DNA of 64,000 nt from an uncultured Clostridia bacterium (GCA_947588825.1 CANPZU010000001.1:50237-114236); one strand, 5' to 3'. Counted from the first letter of the stretch, positions 54,222 to 63,429 are shown. The notes: a model not told the origin generated them from the sequence alone. A program made the numbers and translations.

Positions 54222-55105
54222 CCATTGGGGAAATTCGTGATTTTTGTGGGCAAATATATGCTGACACTTATACTTGTGAACGACAGAGGATTGAAGACGA
54301 AATAATATCATCTTCAAGAGCGGGAATTATTCCTGCATCCAAAGAAGGCGAAATAGAAACAGCATCACAAAAGGAAGCTATCAAAATCGCTACTATTGAG
54401 GGCATAAAGCATTTTCCGAATGTTGAAGCTGCATTGATTTGGCGTGCTGTGTATGAAACTCACGTTCACAGGAAAAGCGGAATAAATGATGCTGATACTA
54501 TTTCAAAGGTTATAAGTGCTGACCAAAGCTGGAAGAAATCAAGTGGACACGCTTTTGAGGAAATGATTAAGATATTGGGTACAGCTGCCCTGCATGATAG
54601 CGGGATAGACATTTTATTGCAGCGAGATCTAAACACTTTAATTAAGGCGCAAGAATTGAGCAACGAACCGCGTGATATAAGTTGGCTCAAAGAACAAATC
54701 AAAGCAAGTATCTTTGATTTATATGCTATCGTTCATACACCTGATGGTAAGCAATTCTGCTATGGTTGTATTCAAAGCAAAACGAGTGTTCGGGACAGAG
54801 TTACAAGAGACAGAGAGCCGTCAATGCAAGCAATGCGGTCATTCTTTTGGAGTACAATAATTGTTCTTGACGGAGACTTTCTCAAATTGCCTAAATTTAT
54901 TTCAATGGTCAACGGAGGAACTTCGGAACACGTTGAGAACGGTTGGCACGGGATGTATGTATTTTCAGAACAGTATTCGCAGGATAGGATTTATTCTATC
55001 GATCTTGATTTAAAGAATTTCAAAGAACACGCAATTATAGCGGCAAATTACTGGTTGTCACAGAGACAATGGTTCAATGGTCAATGGCGAGCTGATAATC
55101 CGTAA
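54218..55105 (+). CDS. type II restriction endonuclease, BsaWI-like
   Basis: The 295-residue protein includes GHAFEEMIKILGT and DLYAIVHTPDGKQFCYGCIQ-SKTSVRDR, a PD-(D/E)xK-type active site (Asp, Gln/Ser-Lys with RDR) as in the BsaWI family, whose members cut CCGG-centred sites. Family naming is from memory of its motif style and from its methyltransferase partner. Recognition sequence cannot be read from sequence. Four-base overlap with the methyltransferase gene gives coupled expression. Confidence 0.75.
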   Translation: MTIGEIRDFCGQIYADTYTCERQRIEDEIISSSRAGIIPASKEGEIETASQKEAIKIATIEGIKHFPNVEAALIWRAVYETHVHRKSGINDADTISKVISADQSWKKSSGHAFEEMIKILGTAALHDSGIDILLQRDLNTLIKAQELSNEPRDISWLKEQIKASIFDLYAIVHTPDGKQFCYGCIQSKTSVRDRVTRDREPSMQAMRSFFWSTIIVLDGDFLKLPKFISMVNGGTSEHVENGWHGMYVFSEQYSQDRIYSIDLDLKNFKEHAIIAANYWLSQRQWFNGQWRADNP

Positions 55106-55146
55106 TGTCACCATATTAATTGATCGCAAGAAGGTAGAGCATATAT

Positions 55147-55287
55147 ATGGAGAAAAGCATTCCTGTAATGCTTACACCAGAAATATTACGATGGGCAAGA
55201 AACCTTGATATGATTACAGTTGAAGAAATCGTTAGAGAAATAACAGACCTGTTTGAACAAAGGGGTTGGTCGGTGATTCGCATTTGA
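55147..55287 (+). CDS. 46-residue protein resembling the N terminus of XRE/ImmA-type proteins
   Basis: MEKSIPVMLTPEILRWARNL, then DMITVEEIVREITDLFEQRG. The LTPEILRWAR motif is the usual beginning of regulator-peptidase (ImmA-like) proteins, but the chain stops at 46 residues. It may be a small stand-alone protein or a truncated gene. AAGGT lies about 12 bases upstream. Confidence 0.45.
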   Translation: MEKSIPVMLTPEILRWARNLDMITVEEIVREITDLFEQRGWSVIRI

Positions 55288-55364
55288 GAGTGCGAACTAA
55301 AGAAAAAGAACCGAGAAATTTTAACTAAAAAGTTGATTTATTTATTATAAGGATAGTTGAAAAT

Positions 55365-56494
55365 ATGAGCTTTGATTTTACAGTTGCGATTGTGCCGAAT
55401 AATACAAGTCTAGATCGGGAGCTTGATTATATTAAATCTGCATTGCTTTATGCAGATAAAGTAACACTAATAAGCCCTTTGGCCTATATGTTTGATAGAT
55501 TAACCGATAAGAAAAACGGCCTTAACGAAAAAACTATGCTTCAATTAGTTGAACAGATTTTACCTCTTGCTAAGTTAAAAGATAAAGATTTTTATGATAA
55601 TTCATATCCTGTAATAAAAAGATTTTCTCAGATAATTCATAGTAAACAATACAAGTCCATTCCCTATGTAATAAACTTGAAATCCAACGACAATTAAGGG
55701 ATTTTACTGCTCAAATAAGCGGAGTGATGCTTTCCTTAGTGGGCGAGAAACAGGGAGAGGAATTACAGACACTGATTGATAATGGTCAAGTTTATATAGC
55801 AAAATTTGAACATTCATTGGGCGACTTGGATTTGTGTGTTCAGGATTATTTTAATTTGTTAAAGGAATCCGTACATTCCAGTTATCCGTTGTTTGACCCA
55901 CAGTCTAATGATTTGATGAAAGCCGCTGTAAATAGTAGAATTATCAATTTGAGTGCAAGCGATAAAAGAAAAATCACACACGCCAGCTTAACAGATAATT
56001 ATATTCAACGCCTTCCGTCCTTTTCTGAAGCATCAATGAAAGAATTAATAGACATAAAAAAGGAACTATCCAATCCATTAGTAAGATTTCGCAAAAAAAT
56101 GTTGGAATATTCCGAATCAATTCAATCTATGCCGTGGGACAAAGATTTTGAGGCTGAATGTGAATTGCTTTATGAAAAGGAAGTAATGCCAGCTTTATTA
56201 GAAATTGATGAATGTACAAAAGATGGAAGCTTTATAAAAAAATTGGGAAGTAAATTTTTTACAGATGAAGGACTATGGAAATCAACCGGCGGACTTGTTG
56301 TGAGTATTGCAGCTGGTGGGGTAATATCATCATTTAACAATGTGATTTCAGCAGATGCTGCAATGTTGACCGCAGGAGGAGCGTATGTAATAGCAAAAAT
56401 TGCAACTACATATCAAGAACATAAAGCAAAGCGAAGGGAAATTCAGCGAAAGGATTTGTATTTCTATTATAAAGCAGGTAAATTGATTAGTTAA
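55365..56494 (+). pseudogene. frameshifted gene, island membrane-associated protein of unknown family
   Basis: Two frames form one likely gene. Frame one (55365-55697) encodes MSFDFTVAIVPNNTSLDREL to VINLKSNDN. A second frame runs on from about 55670 (codons for LEIQRQLRDFTAQISGVMLS) through ESVHSSYPLFDPQSNDL to KAGKLIS at 56494. The overlap without homology gap points to a one-base shift near 55675. The C-terminal part has a hydrophobic segment (TGGLVVSIAAGGVISSF and AAMLTAGGAYVIAKIA). I do not recognise the family; its place beside the restriction genes suggests a defence role, which is only a guess. A sequencing error is possible. Confidence 0.6.
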
Positions 56495-56642
56495 TGGGTA
56501 TCAAATCTTTGAAAAGATTTCCGTGGCAACACAATGGCAACAAAAAATTGGATAGCGTATGCTTTACCGATAATACAAATAATGTAGATACGCTTTGTTA
56601 AAATCCATAAACAAAATTGCTTAGAATGGGTTTCAAGGAAGC

Positions 56643-56677
56643 GAAGAGTTATATTGAAATTGAAAAGGTTTATTGAT
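56643..56677 (+). repeat. right 35-bp direct repeat of the restriction-modification island
   Basis: Exact copy of 52306-52340. The spacing between copies is 4,337 bases. The 148 bases before it (56495-56642) include TGGCAACA repeated with a 4-base gap and no supported gene. Confidence 0.9.
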
Positions 56678-56754
56678 ATGCTGTTAATCACACATAATGT
56701 TCTAATTTATTTTACAATAAACTGTCGAATAAACGTGAATAAAGTTACAAACTA

Positions 56755-56783
56755 TTGAAATTCTTTGAAAAACAGTGTATAAT
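56755..56783 (+). promoter_or_regulatory. promoter of the secretion F/E operon
   Basis: TTGAAA (56755-56760), 17-base spacer, TATAAT (56778-56783), about 70 bases before the GspF-like gene. A GC-rich stretch GTGCCGGGGTGAGCCC (56819-56834) lies in the leader. Confidence 0.7.
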
Positions 56784-56850
56784 GAAATCGTAAACTGTGG
56801 TTTGCCTTATTGCTTCAGTGCCGGGGTGAGCCCTTTAAAAATGTAAAAAT

Positions 56851-58086
56851 ATGAAAAGGCGTTTTTGGGGCTGTTTGATGAAAAAATATAAGTACACCGC
56901 ATACGATAAAATGAGAAGAAGGGTAGAGGGCGTGATGAACGCGGTTGACGAAACGCACCTGAAAAGCGAGCTCCGAAAAAAGGAGCTCTATCTTGTAAAC
57001 TGCCGCGTCATAGACAGTGTGGCCTCGGCGAGTACGGCGTTCAAGCGCGGCCGAATGAAACGGGACGAGTTTTCGTTTTTTTGCAGACAGTTTTCAATCA
57101 TGTTACAGGCAAGCGTGCCTATTAGTGAATGTCTTGACACTCTTTGCGACCTGCAGTGCTCCAAAGCGCTTAAAAAAGCTCTGCTTCAGGTGAACTCGGA
57201 TGTTCGCGCCGGGATCGGCCTTTGCGAGGCTTTTGAAAAGCATCCGAATATATTTCCCGAGTATTTTATCGGAATGGTGAGGACGGGTGTTGAGGGAGGA
57301 CGTCTGCCGGAGACGCTTGAAGACGCCGCTTTTTACTATGAAAAGGAGCAAAAACACAGAAAGAAAATTTCCCATGCAATTTCATATCCCATTTTGGTAT
57401 TTTCTCTTATTGTCATTTTGATTGCTCTTCTTGTGCTGTTTGTAGTTCCGATATTTGAGAATACGTTTAACGAGATGGGTATATCCGATCCTCCCGTTAT
57501 AACCCGTGTGCTTTTTGACGTCTGTCGCTTCTTAAAAACCAACGCGCTTTTTATTGCGGCTTGCGTCTTTTTGCTTGCTGTTTTGATTTATGTGTTTTTT
57601 ACCTCGAAAAAGACCGGATATTACCGAGATGTCTTTATTTTAAAGCTTCCTATGATCGGAAATTTGTATTCAAGTGTGATCGCACTTCGTTTTTCAAGGG
57701 GCATGGGCGTACTGCTGAAAAGCGGAGTAGACATACTTGAGGCTTTTGACATCGTGGCCTCCCTTACATGCAGCAGGTATGCCGAAAGGGTGCTCCATAC
57801 GGCCGCTATGAGCCTTGAAAGAGGGAAAAGCGTGTACGATGTACTAAATGAAACCCACCTGTTTCCCGTTATGTTGCTTCAGATGGTACGCGTTGGAGAA
57901 AAGAGCTCTGACATTGACGGCGCGCTTTTAAAGTCGTGCGACTTTCTTGACGGCGAAATAGAGGGAAAAATCGACCGTGCTGTCGAATTTTTGCAGCCGA
58001 TTGCAATAATAGCTGCGGGTTTGTTTGTGGCGCTTATCTTTCTTGCGGTATACATTCCTATAATAGGGATCATGAACGGCATTTAA
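56851..58086 (+). CDS. type II secretion/type IV pilus inner-membrane protein (GspF/PilC family)
   Basis: The 411-residue protein has two T2SSF domains. FFCRQFSIMLQASVPISECLDTL and IALRFSRGMGVLLKSGVDILEAF are the two copies, separated by membrane helices (about 180-205, 230-255, and 375-400 at the end). It is the platform protein around which the pilus or pseudopilus assembles. ATG 56851 or 56878 are both possible. It is followed by its ATPase. No pilin, prepilin peptidase or secretin is in the window. Confidence 0.92.
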   Translation: MKRRFWGCLMKKYKYTAYDKMRRRVEGVMNAVDETHLKSELRKKELYLVNCRVIDSVASASTAFKRGRMKRDEFSFFCRQFSIMLQASVPISECLDTLCDLQCSKALKKALLQVNSDVRAGIGLCEAFEKHPNIFPEYFIGMVRTGVEGGRLPETLEDAAFYYEKEQKHRKKISHAISYPILVFSLIVILIALLVLFVVPIFENTFNEMGISDPPVITRVLFDVCRFLKTNALFIAACVFLLAVLIYVFFTSKKTGYYRDVFILKLPMIGNLYSSVIALRFSRGMGVLLKSGVDILEAFDIVASLTCSRYAERVLHTAAMSLERGKSVYDVLNETHLFPVMLLQMVRVGEKSSDIDGALLKSCDFLDGEIEGKIDRAVEFLQPIAIIAAGLFVALIFLAVYIPIIGIMNGI

Positions 58087-58122
58087 AGCGCCCTCGAATT
58101 TGAATCGGGAGAAGTTATAAAT

Positions 58123-59859
58123 ATGAAGCACATAAAGGGCATGTACATGCGATTAAAGCTTTTCAGACTTCTAAGGTCTGAAGGGATACTTTTAAAAGGT
58201 GAGACTTTAGGCCATAAATATTTTGAGCAAGGTTTTGGGCGAGCTCTTGACGATTATCTTATTAAAACGGGCAGATGTACAGAAAAAGAGCTGGGCCTTA
58301 TACTGCAAAAGCATTTTAACCTTCCGTATATAAATTTGTCCGAAGTAAGGGCGGATGACAGAATACTCGAACTTTTTGACAGACAGGCTCTAAAGCAGTT
58401 GTCTGTCCTTCCTTTGCGCGTGCTTTCCGACGGTTCGCTTCAGGCCGTTATGAGCGACCCGTGCGACGAGGCGGTCATGTCGTATCTGAGATCGGAATAC
58501 TCTTATAAAATTACCCCGGCTGTTTCCACGGCAGGCGAGATAGACAGGTGCATTGACGAGCAATACTCATCTCTTTCCATTGATAATGATAATATTGATA
58601 ATAAAGCCGATTTGGACGGGGAAGAAGACAATGCGGATATGAAAAACGTCGTTTTCGATAATCGTCAAGACGCGGGGCAAATTTGCGAGGAAAATATTAA
58701 AAACATTCCGCTGGTGAATCTTATAGAAATGATTATAAAAGAGGCGATACTCAAAAGAGCCGACGACATACATATCGAGCCGTTTAAAAACTGTAGCAAG
58801 ATCAGGCTAAGAATAGACGGAACTCTTAGGCATATGTTGACGCTTACGATTAAATCGCATGCCGAGATAATATCGCGCATCAAGATATTGGCGGGGATGG
58901 ATATCGCCGAAAAACGCATACCTCAGGACGGACATATGAATATCGCCGTGAAAAACTGCGAATACGACGTGCGTATCTCAACCTTTCCCACGATTTACGG
59001 TGAAAAGGCGGTTGCGAGGATATTAAACAAAAATACCCTCAAAATGCATCGGCGAGAAATAGGCTTTAATGAGAGAAACAACGTGATAGTCGACGACATT
59101 CTTTCAAAGCGCTGCGGAATGGTGCTGTTGACCGGTCCCACGGGATGCGGCAAATCAACCACTCTGTATTCTTTTCTGAGCGAGATCAACAAAGACGATA
59201 TAAACACGGTAACGATCGAGGACCCTGTGGAATACATGATAGACGGGATAAATCAGTCGCAGGTCAATTTAAAGATTAATTTTACATTTGCGGCCGCGCT
59301 GAGAGCCGTTTTGCGTCAGGATCCCGATGTTATAATGATAGGAGAAATAAGAGACGAGGAGACCGCAAAGATCGCGACTCGCGCTGCGATAACGGGACAT
59401 CTTGTTTTCAGTACCCTGCACACAAACGACGCTCCGGGAGCGATAACGCGGCTTATCAACATGGGAGTGAACCGATACCTTGTGGCGGATGCTCTTGTTG
59501 CGGTTATATCGCAAAGGCTTGTAAAAAGACTATGCCCCGATTGCAAGGAAAAAACAATTCCGAGTTATCGTGAGGCCGCCATACTCGGCTTTGATACGGC
59601 AGCTGATGACCCGCCTTTAATATACCGTCCCAAGGGCTGCAAAAAGTGTGACGGTACGGGGTATTACGGACGCATAGCCGTGCATGAAATAATGTATGTA
59701 AGCGAAAAGATAAAGAACGTTATCGCAAGCGGAGACGTCGGATCGGGAAAAATACGTGAGATCGCGTTAAGCGACGGAATGGCCTCTCTTTCCGAAGTTT
59801 GCAGGGAATATGTTTTAAGCGGAATAACCGATATAAGCGAGATGAAAAAGCTGCTTTGA
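58123..59859 (+). CDS. type II secretion/type IV pilus assembly ATPase (GspE/PilB family)
   Basis: The 578-residue ATPase has an N-terminal MshEN-like domain (about 25-150), a conserved IPLVNLIEMIIKEAILKRADDIHIE region, Walker A GPTGCGKSTT near 337, Walker B and Asp box (IMIGEIRDEETA), and the zinc tetracysteine CPDCKEK and CKKCDGTG (about 471-508). It powers pilus or pseudopilus polymerisation. MshEN domains can bind c-di-GMP, but this needs checking here. The gene lies 36 bases after the platform protein. Confidence 0.93.
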   Translation: MKHIKGMYMRLKLFRLLRSEGILLKGETLGHKYFEQGFGRALDDYLIKTGRCTEKELGLILQKHFNLPYINLSEVRADDRILELFDRQALKQLSVLPLRVLSDGSLQAVMSDPCDEAVMSYLRSEYSYKITPAVSTAGEIDRCIDEQYSSLSIDNDNIDNKADLDGEEDNADMKNVVFDNRQDAGQICEENIKNIPLVNLIEMIIKEAILKRADDIHIEPFKNCSKIRLRIDGTLRHMLTLTIKSHAEIISRIKILAGMDIAEKRIPQDGHMNIAVKNCEYDVRISTFPTIYGEKAVARILNKNTLKMHRREIGFNERNNVIVDDILSKRCGMVLLTGPTGCGKSTTLYSFLSEINKDDINTVTIEDPVEYMIDGINQSQVNLKINFTFAAALRAVLRQDPDVIMIGEIRDEETAKIATRAAITGHLVFSTLHTNDAPGAITRLINMGVNRYLVADALVAVISQRLVKRLCPDCKEKTIPSYREAAILGFDTAADDPPLIYRPKGCKKCDGTGYYGRIAVHEIMYVSEKIKNVIASGDVGSGKIREIALSDGMASLSEVCREYVLSGITDISEMKKLL

Positions 59860-60003
59860 CGATTTATTCCCGTTTGTTTTTTTAACACGGTCGACATAAA
59901 AACTGTTTACAATTATTTTACCGAATCTGTTGATAATATGACGTTTTGGGATGATATAATTTACTCTAAGAGAGTTTAACACTCAATCGGAGAGCGATAT
60001 GCA

Positions 60004-61671
60004 ATGAAAAACAACGAAAAAAAGAAAAAATATCCTTGGTACGTGCTTCTTATTGCCGATATTTTGCTGGCGGGAGTGATTCTGTGCACATTCAGCTATT
60101 TTCACCATGTCAGAATGTTTTTGTACGGCGATATGGCATCAGACAATGTCATTGAGAGCTTTGCCAAGAATGACAAAGACGACGCCGGCGGCGAGCGGCT
60201 TGCCGGTCATATAAATCACAAGTGGCTTCTTGAGGAAACATGCGAAGCCACCTGTACCGAGGGCGGCTACAAAAAATACGTTTGCGAGTGCGGAGAAATA
60301 AAGTATGAGGAGCGCACGTCTCCTACCGGGCATCAAAGGACGCAAATACGAAACGCCGTTCCGGCAACAGATAAAAGCAAGGGTTATACCGGCGATCTGT
60401 ACTGCCTTGACTGCGGCACATGTATAGGCGTGGGCTCGGAGATACCCGCAACAAGCCATGAAAATCTCGTTCTTATAAACGAAAGAGAATCCACCTGCTA
60501 TGAAAACGGGTATTCGGGCGACTGGTACTGCTTTGACTGCGGGGAGATCGTGGCTTACGGCGGCCCGACGCCTCTTAAAGAGCACAGCTATCTCATAAAG
60601 GAAACGATTGATCCGACATGCCTTGCCGAGGGATATACGCTTAAGGTATGCTCGATATGCGGAGCAGAGTTCAAAGATAATTATATGCCGAGGATAGACC
60701 ATGCGGCGGGCAAAGACGGCAGGTGCGTCATGTGCGGTATAAACATGCTCGACGACTCGGGCGATTTCGGAGACTCCTTTCCCGGCGTGTTTTTGCAGAA
60801 CGCCGATAGGGTGACTCTTTCAGACGATAAATCAATAAGGAATTATGCAAATGAAAACGGCATAAGTCTTAAAGATCACGCCGACGGGAAATATATCGGT
60901 CTGTACAGAAGTCATGACATATTTATATCCCTGCTTGAGGTGAATACCGATCTGTATTACGAGGGAACAAAGAAGACCTATTATGTGCAGTACTATGTCT
61001 ATGACATTTATGTGAGAAACATAGAAAACCTCTTTACCGTATATAACTCCTCGGGCAGAAAAGATGCCGAGGATCTTATTGAAAAAGGAGAGAATGCTAA
61101 CGGCAAAGAGGTTATCGCCGCGATAAACGGTGATTATATGGGAAATCTCAATCACTGTCTTGTCTGTGAAAGAAACGGCGACCTTTTGAGAATGCCCGAC
61201 CATGTCGAAAGCGACGTCTGCGTGCTGTATTACGACGGAACTATGGAGACTGTCAGTCCTAATAAGTATGACAAAGATGAGATTGCCGCGAAAAGACCTT
61301 ATCAGATATGGAACTTCGGCCCGGCGCTTATCGGTTCTGACGGTAAAGCAATAGAAAAGTACAGCAATTCCTCTTATGACGGAAACGTCATAGATTCACG
61401 GCATCCTCGCTCTTCGATAGGATACTATGAACCCGGGCATTACAGCTTTATAATGGTGGACGGCAGAAGCGACGATTCTCAGGGGGTAAGAATGATACAG
61501 CTTGCAAGGCTGCACGAGGAGTTCGGCAGCGTCGCGGCGTACAATATGGACGGCGGAGACAGCGCTCAGGCGTACTTTAATGATACAAGGATACGTGTGG
61601 ACGAGGACCGGGGCAGCGATCAAAGAAAGCTTTACGATATAATTTGCATAGGGGAGGTATCCTCCAAATGA
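60004..61671 (+). CDS. phosphodiester glycosidase (NAGPA) protein with Cys-repeat region
   Basis: The 555-residue protein has a membrane anchor (about 12-33), then four or so Cys-pair repeats of the form CTEGGYKKYVCECGE, CYENGYSGDWYCFDCGE and CLAEGYTLKVCSICGAEF, which look like small zinc-binding or disulfide units. A C-terminal phosphodiester glycosidase domain follows with RHPRSSIGYYEPGHYSFIMV and AAYNMDGGDSAQAYFND. NAGPA-type enzymes remove sugar phosphodiesters from glycans; a role in wall or capsule remodelling outside the cell is likely. A short membrane protein gene overlaps its end. Confidence 0.85.
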   Translation: MKNNEKKKKYPWYVLLIADILLAGVILCTFSYFHHVRMFLYGDMASDNVIESFAKNDKDDAGGERLAGHINHKWLLEETCEATCTEGGYKKYVCECGEIKYEERTSPTGHQRTQIRNAVPATDKSKGYTGDLYCLDCGTCIGVGSEIPATSHENLVLINERESTCYENGYSGDWYCFDCGEIVAYGGPTPLKEHSYLIKETIDPTCLAEGYTLKVCSICGAEFKDNYMPRIDHAAGKDGRCVMCGINMLDDSGDFGDSFPGVFLQNADRVTLSDDKSIRNYANENGISLKDHADGKYIGLYRSHDIFISLLEVNTDLYYEGTKKTYYVQYYVYDIYVRNIENLFTVYNSSGRKDAEDLIEKGENANGKEVIAAINGDYMGNLNHCLVCERNGDLLRMPDHVESDVCVLYYDGTMETVSPNKYDKDEIAAKRPYQIWNFGPALIGSDGKAIEKYSNSSYDGNVIDSRHPRSSIGYYEPGHYSFIMVDGRSDDSQGVRMIQLARLHEEFGSVAAYNMDGGDSAQAYFNDTRIRVDEDRGSDQRKLYDIICIGEVSSK

Positions 61672-61886
61672 AATATTTAAAAAAGGCGGCTTCCCTTTTT
61701 GTCTCGCTCCTGCCTCACATAAACGTATCGATGTCGCTTTTCATGCTCACATTACTTATAACCGACCGATTTAACCGTGCGATGGCCTTCATCAACAACG
61801 ACATAACAAAGGGCATTATGTTTTTATGGTGCTTTCTGATTATCTTGCAGTCGGCGATTTTCATTTACAAGAGGCGCAGAGAGTAA
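61668..61886 (+). CDS. small membrane protein following the phosphodiester glycosidase
   Basis: A 72-residue protein with two membrane helices (about 8-28 and 45-65) and a basic C terminus (YKRRRE). The ATGA overlap with the previous stop and GGGGAGGT upstream give coupled translation. It probably forms a complex with, or holds, the glycosidase. The family is unknown. Confidence 0.7.
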   Translation: MKYLKKAASLFVSLLPHINVSMSLFMLTLLITDRFNRAMAFINNDITKGIMFLWCFLIILQSAIFIYKRRRE

Positions 61887-61947
61887 AAAAATACGGCGAT
61901 TTTCTTGGCTGCCGCAGATATATATTATCGGACCCTGACGGTAAAAT

Positions 61948-61991
61948 AAAAAAGGGCACAGCATTTTTGAATTTTGCTGCAGCCCTTTTTT
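61948..61991. terminator. bidirectional terminator between the glycosidase operon and corA
   Basis: AAAAAAGGGC (61948-61957) with GCCCTTTTTT (61982-61991), with an inner CAGCA/TGCTG stem. A- and T-runs within the arms serve both strands. Confidence 0.85.
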
Positions 61992-62144
61992 ATACGGCTT
62001 TTTTATTTGTTTGTCTAACGAATATACGGCAGAAAATAGCCCCGCGCTGTTTTAAACGGGGTCGGCCGCGCTTTTTCGTCCGCATTTGCCGAAATAATAA
62101 TTGATATTTTGACCGGCGAGGACGCGGAAGAATAAAAATAATTT

Positions 62145-63089
62145 TTATTTAAACATTTTAAGCTTGATAAACAGAAAAATCACAATGGCGCTCATGACAA
62201 GGGAAATGGCGATTATGATGGCAAACCCGTACGGGCTTTGCGCAAACGGCATGCCAGAAATATTTACGTTCATACCGTAGGCGCTGAATATCATCGTTGG
62301 GATGGAAAGCACTATTGTGATAATGGCGAGCACCTTCATGACTATGTTCAGATTGTTGGATATTACAGAGGCGAAGGCGTCCATGGTTCCGCTAAGAATG
62401 CCGCTGTAGATATTTGCCATCTCGATTGCCTGTTTGTTTTCGACGATCACGTCGTCAAGCAGCTCGGAGTCCTCGGGATACTTTTTTATCATATCGTTTC
62501 TGAAGAGCTTCTCCATGACCGATTCATTTGAGCGAAGGGCGGTCGTGAAGTAAACAAGGCTCTTTTCAAGCTTCAAAAGCTCGATAAGCTCGTGATTTTT
62601 GGTGGAGCGGTGAAGCTTATTTTCGACTTCTTCGCTCTTTCGGTCGATTATGCGAAGGTATTCAAGGTACAGCCTTGCCGAGCGATACAGAATTTGGAGC
62701 ACAAAACGCGACTTCATTTGGGTGTGAAAATCCCGTATTTTGCCCTCGGCAAAAGGGCGAAGCAGCGGAGTGTCCTCACTGCAAACGGTTATGACCGCGT
62801 CGTGAGTTATGATAACCGACAGAGGTATGGTGCTGTACAGTTCCTTTTCATTGTCCGTTTCGACGGTGGGTATGTTTGTGAGAATCATCGTGTAATTTTC
62901 ATCGACCTCGATTCTCGAACGCTCGTCGATATCCAGCGCCGCCTTCAGCGCGTCGGCTTCGATAGCGTGTTCAAGGGCGATGTTTTTGATTTCGACGTCG
63001 CTCGGGGCGATCATCGATATCCAGCATCCGGGGCGGTAGACTTCAACGGTATTTACCGCACATTCCTCAGAGAGATAAAACTTTGTCAT
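62145..63089 (-). CDS. corA: CorA family magnesium/divalent cation transporter
   Basis: About 314 residues: a soluble N-terminal domain (1-240), then two C-terminal membrane helices flanking the signature YGMNVNISGMPF. It forms a pentameric Mg2+ channel in the cytoplasmic membrane. ATG 63089 follows GGAAAGGAAACG and replaces an upstream in-frame start at 63116, which would overlap the leader hairpins. A consensus promoter lies at 63271-63299, leaving a structured leader of about 170 bases. Confidence 0.93.
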   Translation of the reverse strand: MTKFYLSEECAVNTVEVYRPGCWISMIAPSDVEIKNIALEHAIEADALKAALDIDERSRIEVDENYTMILTNIPTVETDNEKELYSTIPLSVIITHDAVITVCSEDTPLLRPFAEGKIRDFHTQMKSRFVLQILYRSARLYLEYLRIIDRKSEEVENKLHRSTKNHELIELLKLEKSLVYFTTALRSNESVMEKLFRNDMIKKYPEDSELLDDVIVENKQAIEMANIYSGILSGTMDAFASVISNNLNIVMKVLAIITIVLSIPTMIFSAYGMNVNISGMPFAQSPYGFAIIIAISLVMSAIVIFLFIKLKMFK

Positions 63090-63106
63090 GTTTCTCGTTT
63101 CCTTTC

Positions 63107-63143
63107 CATACGGCACAAACTCCGTATGAAAAAGAACGGAGTT
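63107..63143 (-). promoter_or_regulatory. mutually exclusive hairpins before the corA ribosome site
   Basis: Hairpin A pairs AACTCCGT (minus strand 63143-63136) with ACGGAGTT (63125-63118). Hairpin B pairs CATACGG (63128-63122) with CCGTATG (63113-63107). They share bases 63122-63125 and cannot form together. B ends against the Shine-Dalgarno sequence. A longer pairing, ATCGAAC with GTTCGAT (about 63229 to 63174), lies upstream. Confidence 0.55.
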
Positions 63144-63270
63144 ATGTACCCTATTTTATTTTTGAATTTGATAATCGAACGGTATCGGGGGCAGGGTCCA
63201 TAAAAGCAAATCCTTTCTCTGAAATAAAAATTGGTTCGATGATTTTTAGCACCTCATCGGCACTTTAATA

Positions 63271-63299
63271 ATGATAACATACAAAGGAGCGTTTGTCAA
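63271..63299 (-). promoter_or_regulatory. corA promoter
   Basis: Minus strand: TTGACA (63299-63294), 17-base spacer, TATCAT (63276-63271). Confidence 0.8.
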
Positions 63300-63429
63300 T
63301 CGATTTTTGCGCCTGAGTAAAAAAAATGTAGTGCTGCAAAAGATCATTAACAAATTTAAATGTTGTCTTTGCTTAAATCGGGCGACGCTCTTTTGAGTAA
63401 CGGTTTTTAACTGATCGGAAAGTACTCTC

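Noticed and set aside
56784-56850. c-di-GMP riboswitch before the secretion genes
   Set aside because: The GC-rich leader segment lacks the GCACAGGGCAAACC-type core and the tetraloop-receptor parts; it is too short.
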